Positions 8,733-17,103 of a DNA stretch of 64,000 nucleotides are shown piece by piece. How positions within the stretch are numbered: the first letter of the stretch is position 1; every line of letters starts with the position of its first letter. Where the stretch lies: contig NZ_JBHUEK010000025.1 of NCBI RefSeq assembly GCF_042680725.1, positions 496,001 to 560,000 on the forward strand, given 5' to 3'. The stretch is from Ferdinandcohnia salidurans. GTDB taxonomy: Bacteria > Bacillota > Bacilli > Bacillales > Bacillaceae_L. The notes below the pieces were generated by a model. It was not told the origin of the DNA. It searched no databases and worked only from the letters and a program-made list of their open reading frames with translations. Both the position numbers and the translations under genes were made by a program.

Positions 8733-10244
8733 TTATTCAGAAACAGCAAATGTCTTTTTGAAATCATTGATTGCAGAAGTAAATACTTCATCATCTGGAA
8801 GCTTACCAGTTGACTTAATGTGATCAAAGATTTCAGCTTTACGGTTATGCTCTAACCATACGAAGTATTCTGCTTCGAAACGAGAGATATCTTCTACTGG
8901 AATATCATCTAAGAATCCACGAGTTAATGCATATAGAATCGCAACTTGCTTTTCTACTGCTTGTGGCTTGTTTAGACCTTGTTTTAATACTTCTACTGTA
9001 CGAGCACCACGGTTAAGTTTCGCTTGAGTTGCTTTATCAAGATCTGAACCGAACTGAGCGAATGCTTCAAGTTCACGGTAAGAAGCAAGGTCAAGACGTA
9101 ATGTACCTGATACCTTCTTCATCGCATTAATTTGCGCTGACCCACCAACACGTGACACGGATAAACCTGCGTTAACGGCAGGACGTACACCTGAGAAGAA
9201 TAAGTCAGATTGTAAGAAAATTTGTCCGTCAGTAATCGAGATAACGTTTGTTGGAATGTACGCAGATACGTCACCAGCTTGTGTTTCAATGAACGGTAAA
9301 GCTGTGATAGATCCGCCACCTTTTTCGTCAGAAAGCTTTGCAGCACGTTCTAATAGACGAGAGTGTAGGTAGAAAACATCCCCTGGATATGCTTCACGAC
9401 CTGGAGGACGACGTAGTAATAGTGAAAGTTCACGGTATGCAGAAGCTTGTTTTGTTAAGTCATCATAAATAACTAAAACGTGCTTGCCATTGTACATGAA
9501 CTCTTCGCCCATTGTTACACCACAATATGGAGCTAAGAATAACATTGGAGCTGGTTGAGATGCAGAAGCAGTTACAACGATTGTGTAATCTAATGCACCG
9601 TTTTTACGTAAAGTTTCAACAACACCACGTACTGTTGATTCTTTTTGACCAATTGCAACGTAAATACAGATCATATTTTCGTTCTTTTGGTTAAGGATTG
9701 TGTCGATTGCAACAGATGTTTTACCTGTTTGACGGTCACCGATGATTAACTCACGCTGACCACGACCAATCGGAATTAATGCGTCAATCGCTTTAATACC
9801 AGTTTGTAGTGGTTCATGAACAGATTTACGGTCCATGATACCAGGAGCTGGACTTTCGATTGGACGAGTTTTAGTAGTTTCGATTGGACCAAGACCATCA
9901 ACTGGTTGTCCTAGAGAGTTTACAACACGGCCGATCAATGCTTCACCAACTGGAACCTCCATGATACGTCCTGTACGACGTACTTCGTCACCTTCACGAA
10001 TGTCTGTGAAAGGACCAAGGATGATAATACCAACGTTGTTTTCTTCAAGGTTTTGTGCCATACCCATGACACCGTTTGAAAATTCAACGAGTTCTCCAGC
10101 CATGACATTGTCGAGGCCATGAGCACGTGCGATACCGTCACCGACACTGATAACTGTACCAACTTCGCTCACTTGTATTTCAGACTGATAGTTTTCAATT
10201 TGCTTTTTTATCAGCGCACTAATTTCTTCAGCTTTGATGCTCAT
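8733..10244 (-). CDS. atpA: ATP synthase alpha subunit
   Basis: This is the non-catalytic nucleotide-binding F1 subunit (503 aa). Walker A GDRQTGKT is at 169-176, the P-loop partner region IYVAIGQKEST follows, and the arginine-finger segment GLSVSRVGGSAQ is intact. ATG 10244 is preceded by AGGGGTGAAATTC; a GTG nine bases upstream overlaps that ribosome site and is less likely. It is followed by atpG and preceded by atpH, as in all Bacillus atp operons. Confidence 0.98.
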   Translation of the reverse strand: MSIKAEEISALIKKQIENYQSEIQVSEVGTVISVGDGIARAHGLDNVMAGELVEFSNGVMGMAQNLEENNVGIIILGPFTDIREGDEVRRTGRIMEVPVGEALIGRVVNSLGQPVDGLGPIETTKTRPIESPAPGIMDRKSVHEPLQTGIKAIDALIPIGRGQRELIIGDRQTGKTSVAIDTILNQKNENMICIYVAIGQKESTVRGVVETLRKNGALDYTIVVTASASQPAPMLFLAPYCGVTMGEEFMYNGKHVLVIYDDLTKQASAYRELSLLLRRPPGREAYPGDVFYLHSRLLERAAKLSDEKGGGSITALPFIETQAGDVSAYIPTNVISITDGQIFLQSDLFFSGVRPAVNAGLSVSRVGGSAQINAMKKVSGTLRLDLASYRELEAFAQFGSDLDKATQAKLNRGARTVEVLKQGLNKPQAVEKQVAILYALTRGFLDDIPVEDISRFEAEYFVWLEHNRKAEIFDHIKSTGKLPDDEVFTSAINDFKKTFAVSE

Positions 10245-10262
10245 GAATTTCACCCCTATCTT

Positions 10263-10799
10263 TTAGCGGATAAGTTCACGCTCTAAGCGTTCTAACTTAC
10301 CTTTTACACTTCCATCAAATATACGATTTCCGATTCGAAGCTTCACGCCACCAATCAGACTAGGATCTACAATATTTTGAATACGTAATGATGTCTTTCC
10401 AACTTTACTAGCAAATACGCTTGAGATTCCTGATTCCTCTGAGTCTGTTAAAGGACGTACAGAGTATACTGTTGCATCAGCAACACCGCGCTTGTCATTT
10501 GCTAATGTGATAAATTCATCCGCAACGTCTGCGATGATATCCTCACGATGACGGTCAATAAGTAAATGTAGAGTGTTTAATGTCATCTGAGAAAATCCTT
10601 GGAAGGATTGTGTTACAATCGCTTTTTTCTTATCGACTGAAAGCTTTGGATTTCTTAACACAGTTTGGAATTCATCACTGTTTGAAAACACTTGTTTAAC
10701 CGTGCGAATTTCTTCTTCGTATTGGTCAAGTGCATTTTGTTCACTTGCTAATTGAAAAAGAGCTACTGCATATCGCTTTGCTACGATCCCTCTGCTCAT
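10263..10799 (-). CDS. atpH: ATP synthase delta subunit
   Basis: This 178-residue OSCP/delta protein links the peripheral stalk (b subunits) to the top of the alpha3-beta3 head. The N-terminal helical domain (IVAKRYAVALFQLASEQN) and the C-terminal signature VDPSLIGGVKLRIGNRIFDGS are typical. Its ATG overlaps the atpF stop by 4 bases, indicating translational coupling of the two stalk subunits. Confidence 0.97.
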   Translation of the reverse strand: MSRGIVAKRYAVALFQLASEQNALDQYEEEIRTVKQVFSNSDEFQTVLRNPKLSVDKKKAIVTQSFQGFSQMTLNTLHLLIDRHREDIIADVADEFITLANDKRGVADATVYSVRPLTDSEESGISSVFASKVGKTSLRIQNIVDPSLIGGVKLRIGNRIFDGSVKGKLERLERELIR

Positions 10800-11320
10800 C
10801 GCCCTTCTCCTACCTCTTGAATATATTCGTTAATTAACTTCTCTTGATCTTCAAGGCTAAGTTCCTTTTCGATAACCTTAGAAGCAACTAACACAGATAG
10901 TGATGCAACCTGTTCGCGTAAAGCTGTAACAGCTTGTTCTTTTTCTTGAACGATTTCCTGTTTTGCAGCTTCCTTTAAACGGTTTGCTTCCTCACGAGCA
11001 GCTTGGATAATTCCATCTTTCTGCTCTTCACCTAACTTACGTGCATTTTCGATTAACTCAGCAGCCTCAGTACGTGATTTCTTAAGTAGCTCACGTTGTT
11101 CTTCTGCTAATTTTTTCGCTTCTTGGTGATTTTGTTCTGCAGTATCAATTTCATTCGCGATATGTTGTTCACGTTGTTTCATGATGTTCATGATTGGACC
11201 AAACGCAAATTTACGAAGTAACGCTAATAAAATGATGAATACAACTAATTGGAAGATAATATCACCAAGGTTGACTGGTAATTTACCAGCGGCAGCGCCT
11301 AAGACAAAAAGATCTAACAC
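10796..11320 (-). CDS. atpF: ATP synthase b subunit
   Basis: This 174-residue peripheral stalk protein has a membrane helix near the N terminus (about 18-38, LGDIIFQLVVFIILLALL) and a long charged coiled coil (about 50-150). The start is GTG 11320 with AGAAGGAGG 7 bases upstream. The stop overlaps atpH by 4 bases. It is separated from atpE by 196 bases that contain a 10-bp stem-loop. Confidence 0.97.
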   Translation of the reverse strand: MLDLFVLGAAAGKLPVNLGDIIFQLVVFIILLALLRKFAFGPIMNIMKQREQHIANEIDTAEQNHQEAKKLAEEQRELLKKSRTEAAELIENARKLGEEQKDGIIQAAREEANRLKEAAKQEIVQEKEQAVTALREQVASLSVLVASKVIEKELSLEDQEKLINEYIQEVGEGR

Positions 11321-11427
11321 CTATATTCCCTCCTTCTGCGAGTTCCAGGTCGAATGGAAGTCCTTATTTTCATCAAACGTGCGCCAATACGCACAATTAT
11401 TTAAAAAAAGTTTGGTTTATACAAAGG

Positions 11428-11463
11428 AATGGCGAAGGTTCTCTTGGAATGATCTTCGCCATT
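11428..11463 (-). other. Stem-loop between atpE and atpF
   Basis: A perfect 10-bp stem (AATGGCGAAG / CTTCGCCATT) with a 16-base loop lies in the 196-base gap between the c-ring gene and atpF. On the minus strand the T run does not follow directly, so it could be a leaky terminator, a processing site or a stabiliser that helps set the excess of c subunit over b subunit. Confidence 0.5.
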
Positions 11464-11516
11464 TTGTTAATGTTGCCTTCACTTTTATAAAGGAAGGCTC
11501 CGAGAAATGTTACTAA

Positions 11517-11732
11517 TTAGTTAGCACCGAATACCATAAACGCGATAACAACCGCGATGATAGGAATCGCCTCAACTAACGCAACCCCGATGAACATAGT
11601 AGTTTGAAGTTTACCTTGTGCTTCTGGTTGACGAGCAATCCCCTCAACTGTACGAGATACGATAAGACCGTTACCGATACCAGCACCTAGTGCCGCTAAA
11701 CCAATTGCAATTGCTGCTGCTAATAAACCCAT
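11517..11732 (-). CDS. atpE: ATP synthase c subunit
   Basis: This 71-residue hairpin of two membrane helices forms the proton-conducting ring. The ion-binding carboxylate is Glu54 (ALVEAIP) and the polar loop is RQPEAQ (34-39). The N-terminal GLAALGAGIGNGL glycine motif packs the ring. No Na+-type ligand set (Q32/E65/S66 pattern) is apparent, so proton coupling is expected. AGGAGG precedes the ATG at close range. Confidence 0.98.
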   Translation of the reverse strand: MGLLAAAIAIGLAALGAGIGNGLIVSRTVEGIARQPEAQGKLQTTMFIGVALVEAIPIIAVVIAFMVFGAN

Positions 11733-11816
11733 TGAAATAGTCCTCCTTTAATTGTATAAAAAAATAATAGTAGTTTATTTTTGTTGTCCAAAAAGTCTCA
11801 TTTTGGACAAGTCTTT

Positions 11817-12551
11817 CTAGTGATCTGTACTCACTTTGTGAGAAATATAAACCATAGTTAACATTGTAAAGATGTATGCCTGAATGGCACCAACAAAGAT
11901 ACTGAATCCTTGCCATGCAATCATCGGAATAAAGGCTCCGATTGTACCTAAGATACCACCAAAGATACTTTCGCCATAACCACTTACTGCCATACCTGCA
12001 ATTAATCCAAGTAGGATTTCACCGGCATAGATGTTACCAAATAGACGCAGTCCGAGAGTTAATGTGTTTGCGAATTCTTCGATAATTTTTAGTGGGAACA
12101 TAAATGACATAGGTTTAAAGAAATCCTTACCGTATTCTCTAGCACCTTTCATCTTTATTCCATAGTAATGCGATAGACCAACAACCATAACAGCTAATGT
12201 TAATGTAATCGTTGGATCTGCAGTTGGAGACTTCCACCATAACTCATGGCCAAAAATGACCGCAAATGGTAACCCTAGAAAGTTTGATACAAGGATATAC
12301 ATGAGTAAAGTAATCCCTAATATTTGGAAGCGTCCGCCAGTTTGCCAGTCCATCGAACTTTTAATAATTCCTCGAACAAAGTCCATAACCCATTCCATAA
12401 AGTTCTGAGCACCGGTTGGCTTCATTGCAAGGGTACGAGTTCCAAGAACCGCAATAATGAATACAATCACACTCGCAATTGTGATCATTAGCATGTTAGA
12501 TTTACTAAACCAAAGTCCAAACAATTCAAACGTAGGAGCTTCGTGACCCAA
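11817..12551 (-). CDS. atpB: ATP synthase a subunit
   Basis: This 244-residue multi-pass protein forms the proton half-channels. The essential arginine lies in LTLGLRLFGNIYAGE (about residue 170), and the C-terminal helix includes FVGAIQAYIFTMLTMVYI. The start is TTG 12551 with AGAGGTGA 6 bases upstream; no ATG is available in a conserved position. It lies between atpI and atpE. Confidence 0.97.
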   Translation of the reverse strand: MGHEAPTFELFGLWFSKSNMLMITIASVIVFIIAVLGTRTLAMKPTGAQNFMEWVMDFVRGIIKSSMDWQTGGRFQILGITLLMYILVSNFLGLPFAVIFGHELWWKSPTADPTITLTLAVMVVGLSHYYGIKMKGAREYGKDFFKPMSFMFPLKIIEEFANTLTLGLRLFGNIYAGEILLGLIAGMAVSGYGESIFGGILGTIGAFIPMIAWQGFSIFVGAIQAYIFTMLTMVYISHKVSTDH

Positions 12552-12608
12552 CAGTATTCACCTCTCTTCCCATATTGTCTAGCGCAAAGCTTTGCCTCGC
12601 GCTTTAGT

Positions 12609-12977
12609 CTATTTATGAAGTTTTTGAAAAAAGAAATCTATCATAATGACAAAATAAGCTGTCATTAATCCAATAATCATACTGCCTAAATGAAACTCTT
12701 GTGGATACTCCATTACGACCAATACTGCCAAACCAGCAATTGCCATACGAGACATCGTTCCAAGCGAACGTACCGCACGTCCCTCTTCATAAGCTTTTGT
12801 AAATTGCTTATTTTTCCGTGCTAACGAAAAGAGGAAATACAAGCTTCCTACTGTCCCTAGTATTAGCCCTAAGAAGACGGCTTTGTATGCAGTAAATCCC
12901 CAACCTAGTACATAGATTGCAAGTAAGTAGAATATGTATTTACGATACCTCGTAAATGCTGTGGTTAAATCCTGCAT
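12609..12977 (-). CDS. atpI: ATP synthase subunit I
   Basis: This 122-residue membrane protein with four predicted helices belongs to the AtpI family, encoded at the head of atp operons and implicated in c-ring assembly and stability. The position directly upstream of atpB and the text GLILGTVGSLYFLF support the call. It follows atpZ by 6 bases. Confidence 0.9.
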   Translation of the reverse strand: MQDLTTAFTRYRKYIFYLLAIYVLGWGFTAYKAVFLGLILGTVGSLYFLFSLARKNKQFTKAYEEGRAVRSLGTMSRMAIAGLAVLVVMEYPQEFHLGSMIIGLMTAYFVIMIDFFFQKLHK

Positions 12978-12983
12978 ATCAAG

Positions 12984-13205
12984 TTAATCTCCTGAGAAAA
13001 AATGATTGACTAGTCGAAGTGTTGCATATACTCCTGCTGCTAGTCCTAATAGAAGGCCAAGAATTAAAAAAAGTGGTTCGGTGTCAAGTATTCGATCAAT
13101 CCATCTACCGAGGAAAATGCCTACTAGAATTGATCCTACTAATTGAGATAGAATACCAGACATGAGCGCATAGGCTCGTAAAGGGTGCTTGTCATTTTTA
13201 CGCAT
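12984..13205 (-). CDS. atpZ: AtpZ/AtpI family protein
   Basis: This is a 73-residue two-helix membrane protein (SQLVGSILVGIFLGRWID; LFLILGLLLGLAAGVYATLR), typical of AtpZ, the first gene of many Firmicute atp operons and linked with AtpI to divalent cation transport or assembly. ATG 13205 has GTGAGG 7 bases upstream; ATG 13211 is too close to that site. It follows the operon promoter by about 100 bases. Confidence 0.85.
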   Translation of the reverse strand: MRKNDKHPLRAYALMSGILSQLVGSILVGIFLGRWIDRILDTEPLFLILGLLLGLAAGVYATLRLVNHFFSGD

Positions 13206-13311
13206 CAGCATTCCTCACTTCAGCGTCCGAGGTAGGTTTTTTACATGTCAGAAAATACTTAATTTTTCAAGAGTTTAAACGATGTAAACCTTCTCATTAA
13301 TACCCTTTGTA

Positions 13312-13340
13312 AGCATACAATAGGCACCCATTAATGTCAA
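13312..13340 (-). promoter_or_regulatory. atp operon promoter (sigma-A type)
   Basis: On the minus strand TTGACA (13335-13340), a 17-base spacer and TATGCT (13312-13317) form a strong housekeeping promoter. Transcription would start near 13305, giving a leader of about 100 bases before atpZ. Confidence 0.75.
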
Positions 13341-13488
13341 TTGTTTGCAGGGAAAAAGTTCAGCTTCTCACAAGCGTTTTTGGGGGTTCCTTTTTTGCTT
13401 ACAAAAAGCGATTTAACAGCGATTTTTTAAGTCCTATTATGGTAGTGTAAATCCAAAAATTCAAACATCGTTCACAAATTGTTCATAA

Positions 13489-13702
13489 ATAGGCAGCCAC
13501 TAAATCAAATAAGCCCTAGCTTATCTGCCCCCGATTTTTTTAGGCCCACACGATTTGGGTCACAAAGACGTTGCCACAGGATGTGGCGCACGTAGTCTTT
13601 GATCTTATGCTCGAAAAATATCCTTTGAAAAATCGTGGCATCCGCCGGAGGCTTTAAAATAGATTCAGCAAAAGTGCTGAATCTATTTTAATGGCTGCCT
13701 AT
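13489..13702. repeat. R1 dispersed structured repeat, copy 1
   Basis: This element contains the R1 core GGCATCCGCCGGAGGC (from about 13637). Its outer ends are an 11-bp inverted repeat ATAGGCAGCCA / TGGCTGCCTAT (13489-13499, 13692-13702). A perfect 16-bp stem TAAAATAGATTCAGCA / TGCTGAATCTATTTTA (13655-13670, 13675-13690) can terminate the protease gene. The pairing of CGATTTTT with AAAAATCG replaces the CAGATTTT/AAAATCTG pair of other copies. It also carries an extra nested hairpin (about 13560-13610). The right arm supplies the last codons and stop of the S8 protease. Confidence 0.85.
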
Positions 13703-15925
13703 CATAGTATCCTCAAACGAGATCTCTGTCTCAAGTATATCCTCTTTGCCTGCTTTTTTTACATAAATGACAGCCTTGAATATCCCTCTTAAATTTCGTT
13801 CTTTTCGATTTACCTTTCTCTCTACTAATCCTCTCGCAACATTTCGGTCCCAGTCTAAAAATGTGACGAACCTCAAAGTATCTGGATCATAGAGAACAAT
13901 TCCATACTCTTCCGCTCCACCCGGTAAGTATAATTCATACCGAAATATATCCTCCTTGTCGTCTTTTCCAAATTGAAAACCCATAATTCGAGGATAATCA
14001 GGTTCTTCAATCACGTACATATATGGAATATGGTAACGGTTCTTTTCTTCTTTTAAATAGAGATTCCCGTGATGTAACCCGGAGCCAATTATACTAGGTG
14101 TAATATCCAATCCAATTGTGATTACCTTTTTCTGTTTTGGCTTTACCGAAAAAGGCAATGGCAGATCCCATTGGACGCCTTTCGTATTATCCGGGATTTC
14201 AAAGGAGTATCTCTTTTCTTCATTAGATTGGTTATCTACCGTCACTCTTATTCTTTTTTTCGTTCGCCTATCCTGGTGGTGAAGCATTCCGGCGGAAAAT
14301 GAACCTGGATAGATTAAGGTTTCCGAGTGAATCGCTTCATGGAGTTGAATTCGACCTGCCCCTTGTTCATATGGCTTGTATAAGTTCCCCTCTTCGTTAT
14401 CTAAAAGTCGTGCCGTATTCATCAGGGCTGCTTTTATTTGTTCTGGTGTCCAATCAGGATGTGCCTGTTTCAAGATAGCACTAGCCCCCGCTACATGTGG
14501 AGCAGCCATACTTGTACCTTGCATTTCCTGATAGCCATTTGGAATAGTACTGTCTATAGCAACACCTGGCGCAACGACGTCAGGCTTAATTGCCCAAGTA
14601 TGTGTAACCGGTCCACGTGAACTAAATTCAGCAATCGTGTCCTTTATTTGTTGATAAGAGGTACTTACAACATTGTTTTTCGTTTTGATTTGTTTTTTAA
14701 GCCATTCTCCGTCTGCTTTTGAAAGGGAAGCAACCGGTATTGGAAGTTCCTTATCAAGGGTTCCTGAGAAATTCCCATCTGTATTATTGTAGATGAGGAC
14801 AGCAATCGCACCAGCTTCATACGCCCGAACTGCTTTTTGGGTAAAAGTAATTTCTCCTCGTTCCATTAATACAATTTTATTTTTCACTTTTGGAAATTCA
14901 GTTTCTGTCCCGATTCCGGCTTTTGCAATTTGATATTTCTTTTGTAGTTTCCAGGGTATTGACCCTTGAAGAGGCTGAAGCTGAATTTTTCGATCAGCAA
15001 ATCCAACTGTTAGAAATGGTAAAGTCATTGGCGGTGTGGATGCACCTACAGAAATTGCCTTTGAAGAAGTTCCTGGAGACCCAACCGTCCAAACCATCGG
15101 CCCCGAATTCCCGCTAGAAGTGACAGCGACTATCCCCTCTTCCGTTGCTTTATCTAAAGCGAGGCTGGTCGGCCAGTCTGGTCCATTGATGGTGTTTCCG
15201 AGAGACAGGTTGATGACATCCACTTTATCTTCAATTGCTTTATCAATAGCCGCAATGACCTGCTCAGACGTTCCCATTCCGCCAGGTCCAAGTGCGCGGT
15301 AGCCAATAATATCTGCCTCAGGCGCGACCCCTTTAATTTTGCCATTTGCCGCAATTATTCCTGCAACATGAGTTCCGTGCGAGGTATTGCGACCAGTAAT
15401 TCCTTTCGTTTCCATCGGGTCATCATCACCGTCAACAAGGTCGTAACCACCCTTGTAATTCATTCTTAGGTCCGGGTGCGTGTAATCAACACCTGTATCG
15501 ATCACTCCGACTTTTACACCTTTACCAGTTAAACGATGATCGGTTTTATCGAAATGACTGCGAATCTCTTTGCCGCCAATAAAAGGAACACTCTCCTCAA
15601 CAGACACCTGGTATGTAGCAACAGGGGAACTGTGTTGAATGCCTGCTTCGGCCTTTAATTTCTGTATCTCACTTCTCTTTCCCGTCACAGAAAAGCCTGG
15701 GAATACATGTTTGTAAATGTGGTTAATGTTAATGGAGGAATAGTTTCTTTTTATTTTTTCTACTACTAACTCGAATTGGTTATCATCTGTGATGATAATT
15801 TCATGCACCATTTCATCCATATCCAACTCAGGCAATGGAGGCCTATCCGGAAAACGGTGGGCATGGGCTGGTACTGATGAAAATAGGAGGGTCAAACACA
15901 TGCAGATTGCCAGTAACATTCTCAC
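13688..15925 (-). CDS. Secreted subtilisin-like serine protease (S8 family, Vpr-like)
   Basis: This 745-residue exported protease has a signal peptide ending near SVPAHAHR (about residue 20), an I9-type propeptide (about 40-125) and a subtilase domain with the triad Asp143 (VIDTGVD), His183 (SHGTHVAG) and Ser472 (GTSMAAPHVAG), plus oxyanion Asn273. A protease-associated (PA) insert spans about 320-425, and a C-terminal beta domain follows. The GTG start at 15925 is set by AGAGGTGG 7 bases upstream, which lies in the 3' arm of the upp terminator hairpin. The final residues MIGSH and the stop codon fall in the R1 repeat. It is absent from this position in B. subtilis, so it looks inserted between upp and the atp operon. 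Confidence 0.95.
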   Translation of the reverse strand: MRMLLAICMCLTLLFSSVPAHAHRFPDRPPLPELDMDEMVHEIIITDDNQFELVVEKIKRNYSSININHIYKHVFPGFSVTGKRSEIQKLKAEAGIQHSSPVATYQVSVEESVPFIGGKEIRSHFDKTDHRLTGKGVKVGVIDTGVDYTHPDLRMNYKGGYDLVDGDDDPMETKGITGRNTSHGTHVAGIIAANGKIKGVAPEADIIGYRALGPGGMGTSEQVIAAIDKAIEDKVDVINLSLGNTINGPDWPTSLALDKATEEGIVAVTSSGNSGPMVWTVGSPGTSSKAISVGASTPPMTLPFLTVGFADRKIQLQPLQGSIPWKLQKKYQIAKAGIGTETEFPKVKNKIVLMERGEITFTQKAVRAYEAGAIAVLIYNNTDGNFSGTLDKELPIPVASLSKADGEWLKKQIKTKNNVVSTSYQQIKDTIAEFSSRGPVTHTWAIKPDVVAPGVAIDSTIPNGYQEMQGTSMAAPHVAGASAILKQAHPDWTPEQIKAALMNTARLLDNEEGNLYKPYEQGAGRIQLHEAIHSETLIYPGSFSAGMLHHQDRRTKKRIRVTVDNQSNEEKRYSFEIPDNTKGVQWDLPLPFSVKPKQKKVITIGLDITPSIIGSGLHHGNLYLKEEKNRYHIPYMYVIEEPDYPRIMGFQFGKDDKEDIFRYELYLPGGAEEYGIVLYDPDTLRFVTFLDWDRNVARGLVERKVNRKERNLRGIFKAVIYVKKAGKEDILETEISFEDTMIGSH

Positions 15926-15967
15926 AAAAAAACCACCTCTTTGAGATAGCTTTTCTCAAAAGGTGGT
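15924..15967 (-). terminator. upp terminator overlapping the protease ribosome site
   Basis: ACCACCTCTTTGAG (15932-15945) pairs with CTCAAAAGGTGGT (15955-15967); on the minus strand the stem is followed by seven to eight Ts. The AGGTGG of the downstream protease lies in the 3' arm, so read-through transcripts would have a masked ribosome site. Confidence 0.8.
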
Positions 15968-16013
15968 CAAATATGTGGATGTTGTCTAGTTGTAGCGCCT
16001 CCACTTTTCTCGA

Positions 16014-16643
16014 TTATTTCGTACCGAATAGACGGTCTCCGGCATCTCCAAGGCCTGGAACAATGTAGCCATGGTCATTTAATTGCTCATCAAGTGCTGC
16101 GATGAAAATATCGATATCAGGATGAGCTTCTTTAATTGCTTCTACACCCTCAGGCGCTGCAATTAAGCACATGAATTTTATATTAGTAGCACCGCGCTTC
16201 TTTAATGCGTTAATTGCTTCAACTGCTGATCCTCCTGTTGCAAGCATTGGGTCAACCACGATGAATTCACGCTCTTCAATGTCAGAAGGCATTTTAAAAT
16301 AATACTCAACTGGCTGCAATGTTTCAGGGTCACGATAAAGTCCGATATGCCCTACTTTTGCTGCTGGGATTAAACGTAGAATTCCATCCACCATACCTAA
16401 ACCAGCACGAAGAATTGGCACAATCCCAATCTTTTTCCCAGATAAAACCATTGATTTCGCTTTGCGCACAGGAGTTTCAACTTCAACTTCCTCAAGCGGC
16501 ATATCACGCGTAATTTCAAATGCCATTAAGCTTGCGACTTCGTCTACCAATTCACGAAATTCCTTTGTACCCGTGTTCTTATCACGTATGTATGTAAGCT
16601 TATGTTGAATTAGTGGGTGATCAAAAACGTACACTTTCCCCAT
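16014..16643 (-). CDS. upp: Uracil phosphoribosyltransferase
   Basis: This 209-residue enzyme converts uracil and PRPP to UMP in pyrimidine salvage. The PRPP-binding loop DPMLATGGSA and the C-terminal uracil-binding region GYIVPGLGDAGDRLFGTK are intact. AGGAGAGATGAACG precedes the ATG. It follows glyA in the same direction but has its own promoter at 16737-16765 and its own terminator at 15924-15967. Confidence 0.98.
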   Translation of the reverse strand: MGKVYVFDHPLIQHKLTYIRDKNTGTKEFRELVDEVASLMAFEITRDMPLEEVEVETPVRKAKSMVLSGKKIGIVPILRAGLGMVDGILRLIPAAKVGHIGLYRDPETLQPVEYYFKMPSDIEEREFIVVDPMLATGGSAVEAINALKKRGATNIKFMCLIAAPEGVEAIKEAHPDIDIFIAALDEQLNDHGYIVPGLGDAGDRLFGTK

Positions 16644-16736
16644 CGTTCATCTCTCCTTTTTTGAATATCGCTGTTCTTAGAATGACCATCAGCAGAAAAA
16701 TTAACACCACGAACTATATTTTTCACACTTCAATAA

Positions 16737-16765
16737 ATTCTACAGAAAAAATAAAACATGTTCAA
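16737..16765 (-). promoter_or_regulatory. upp promoter (sigma-A type)
   Basis: On the minus strand TTGAAC (16760-16765), a 17-base spacer and TAGAAT (16737-16742) fit a housekeeping promoter about 95 bases upstream of upp. Confidence 0.6.
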
Positions 16766-16873
16766 GACGAAATTTAAAAATACACAGAATGGATGCACTT
16801 CGATCTTGATCCAAGTGCTTTTGTTTTGGGGTGGTTTGAGTGGAATTGGAGATATGTACTACGAATTTTTGCT

Positions 16874-17055
16874 ATATCGGACACAACTTTTAAGATATCG
16901 GACATAAGCAGGCGGAGTGGAAAATCACAGTATACAATTGCGACCTAAGTCCACGGGATTGTGACCTAACCCTGAAGAATTGTTCCCTCACTTCGACTAT
17001 TTGTGCCCTAACCTCCGAGAATTGTGTCCTATCTCCAAATAATTGTGCCTCAACC
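16874..17055. repeat. Tandem array, 21-base degenerate unit
   Basis: About nine head-to-tail units of 20-21 bases fill the gap between glyA and upp. Early units read ATATCGGACA...; later ones read AATTGTGACCTAACC.... The period is a multiple of 3, so a minus-strand frame gives heptads such as AQIVEVR and EQFFRVR, but this frame lacks a plausible independent start. Confidence 0.75.
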
Positions 17056-17094
17056 AAAAAAGGCAGGACGCCCAAACAAACGGGAGTCCTGCCT
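17055..17094 (-). terminator. glyA terminator
   Basis: GGCAGGAC (17062-17069) pairs with GTCCTGCC (17086-17093) and is followed by a T run on the minus strand, 10 bases past the glyA stop. Confidence 0.9.
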
Positions 17095-17103
17095 TCAACT
17101 ATT

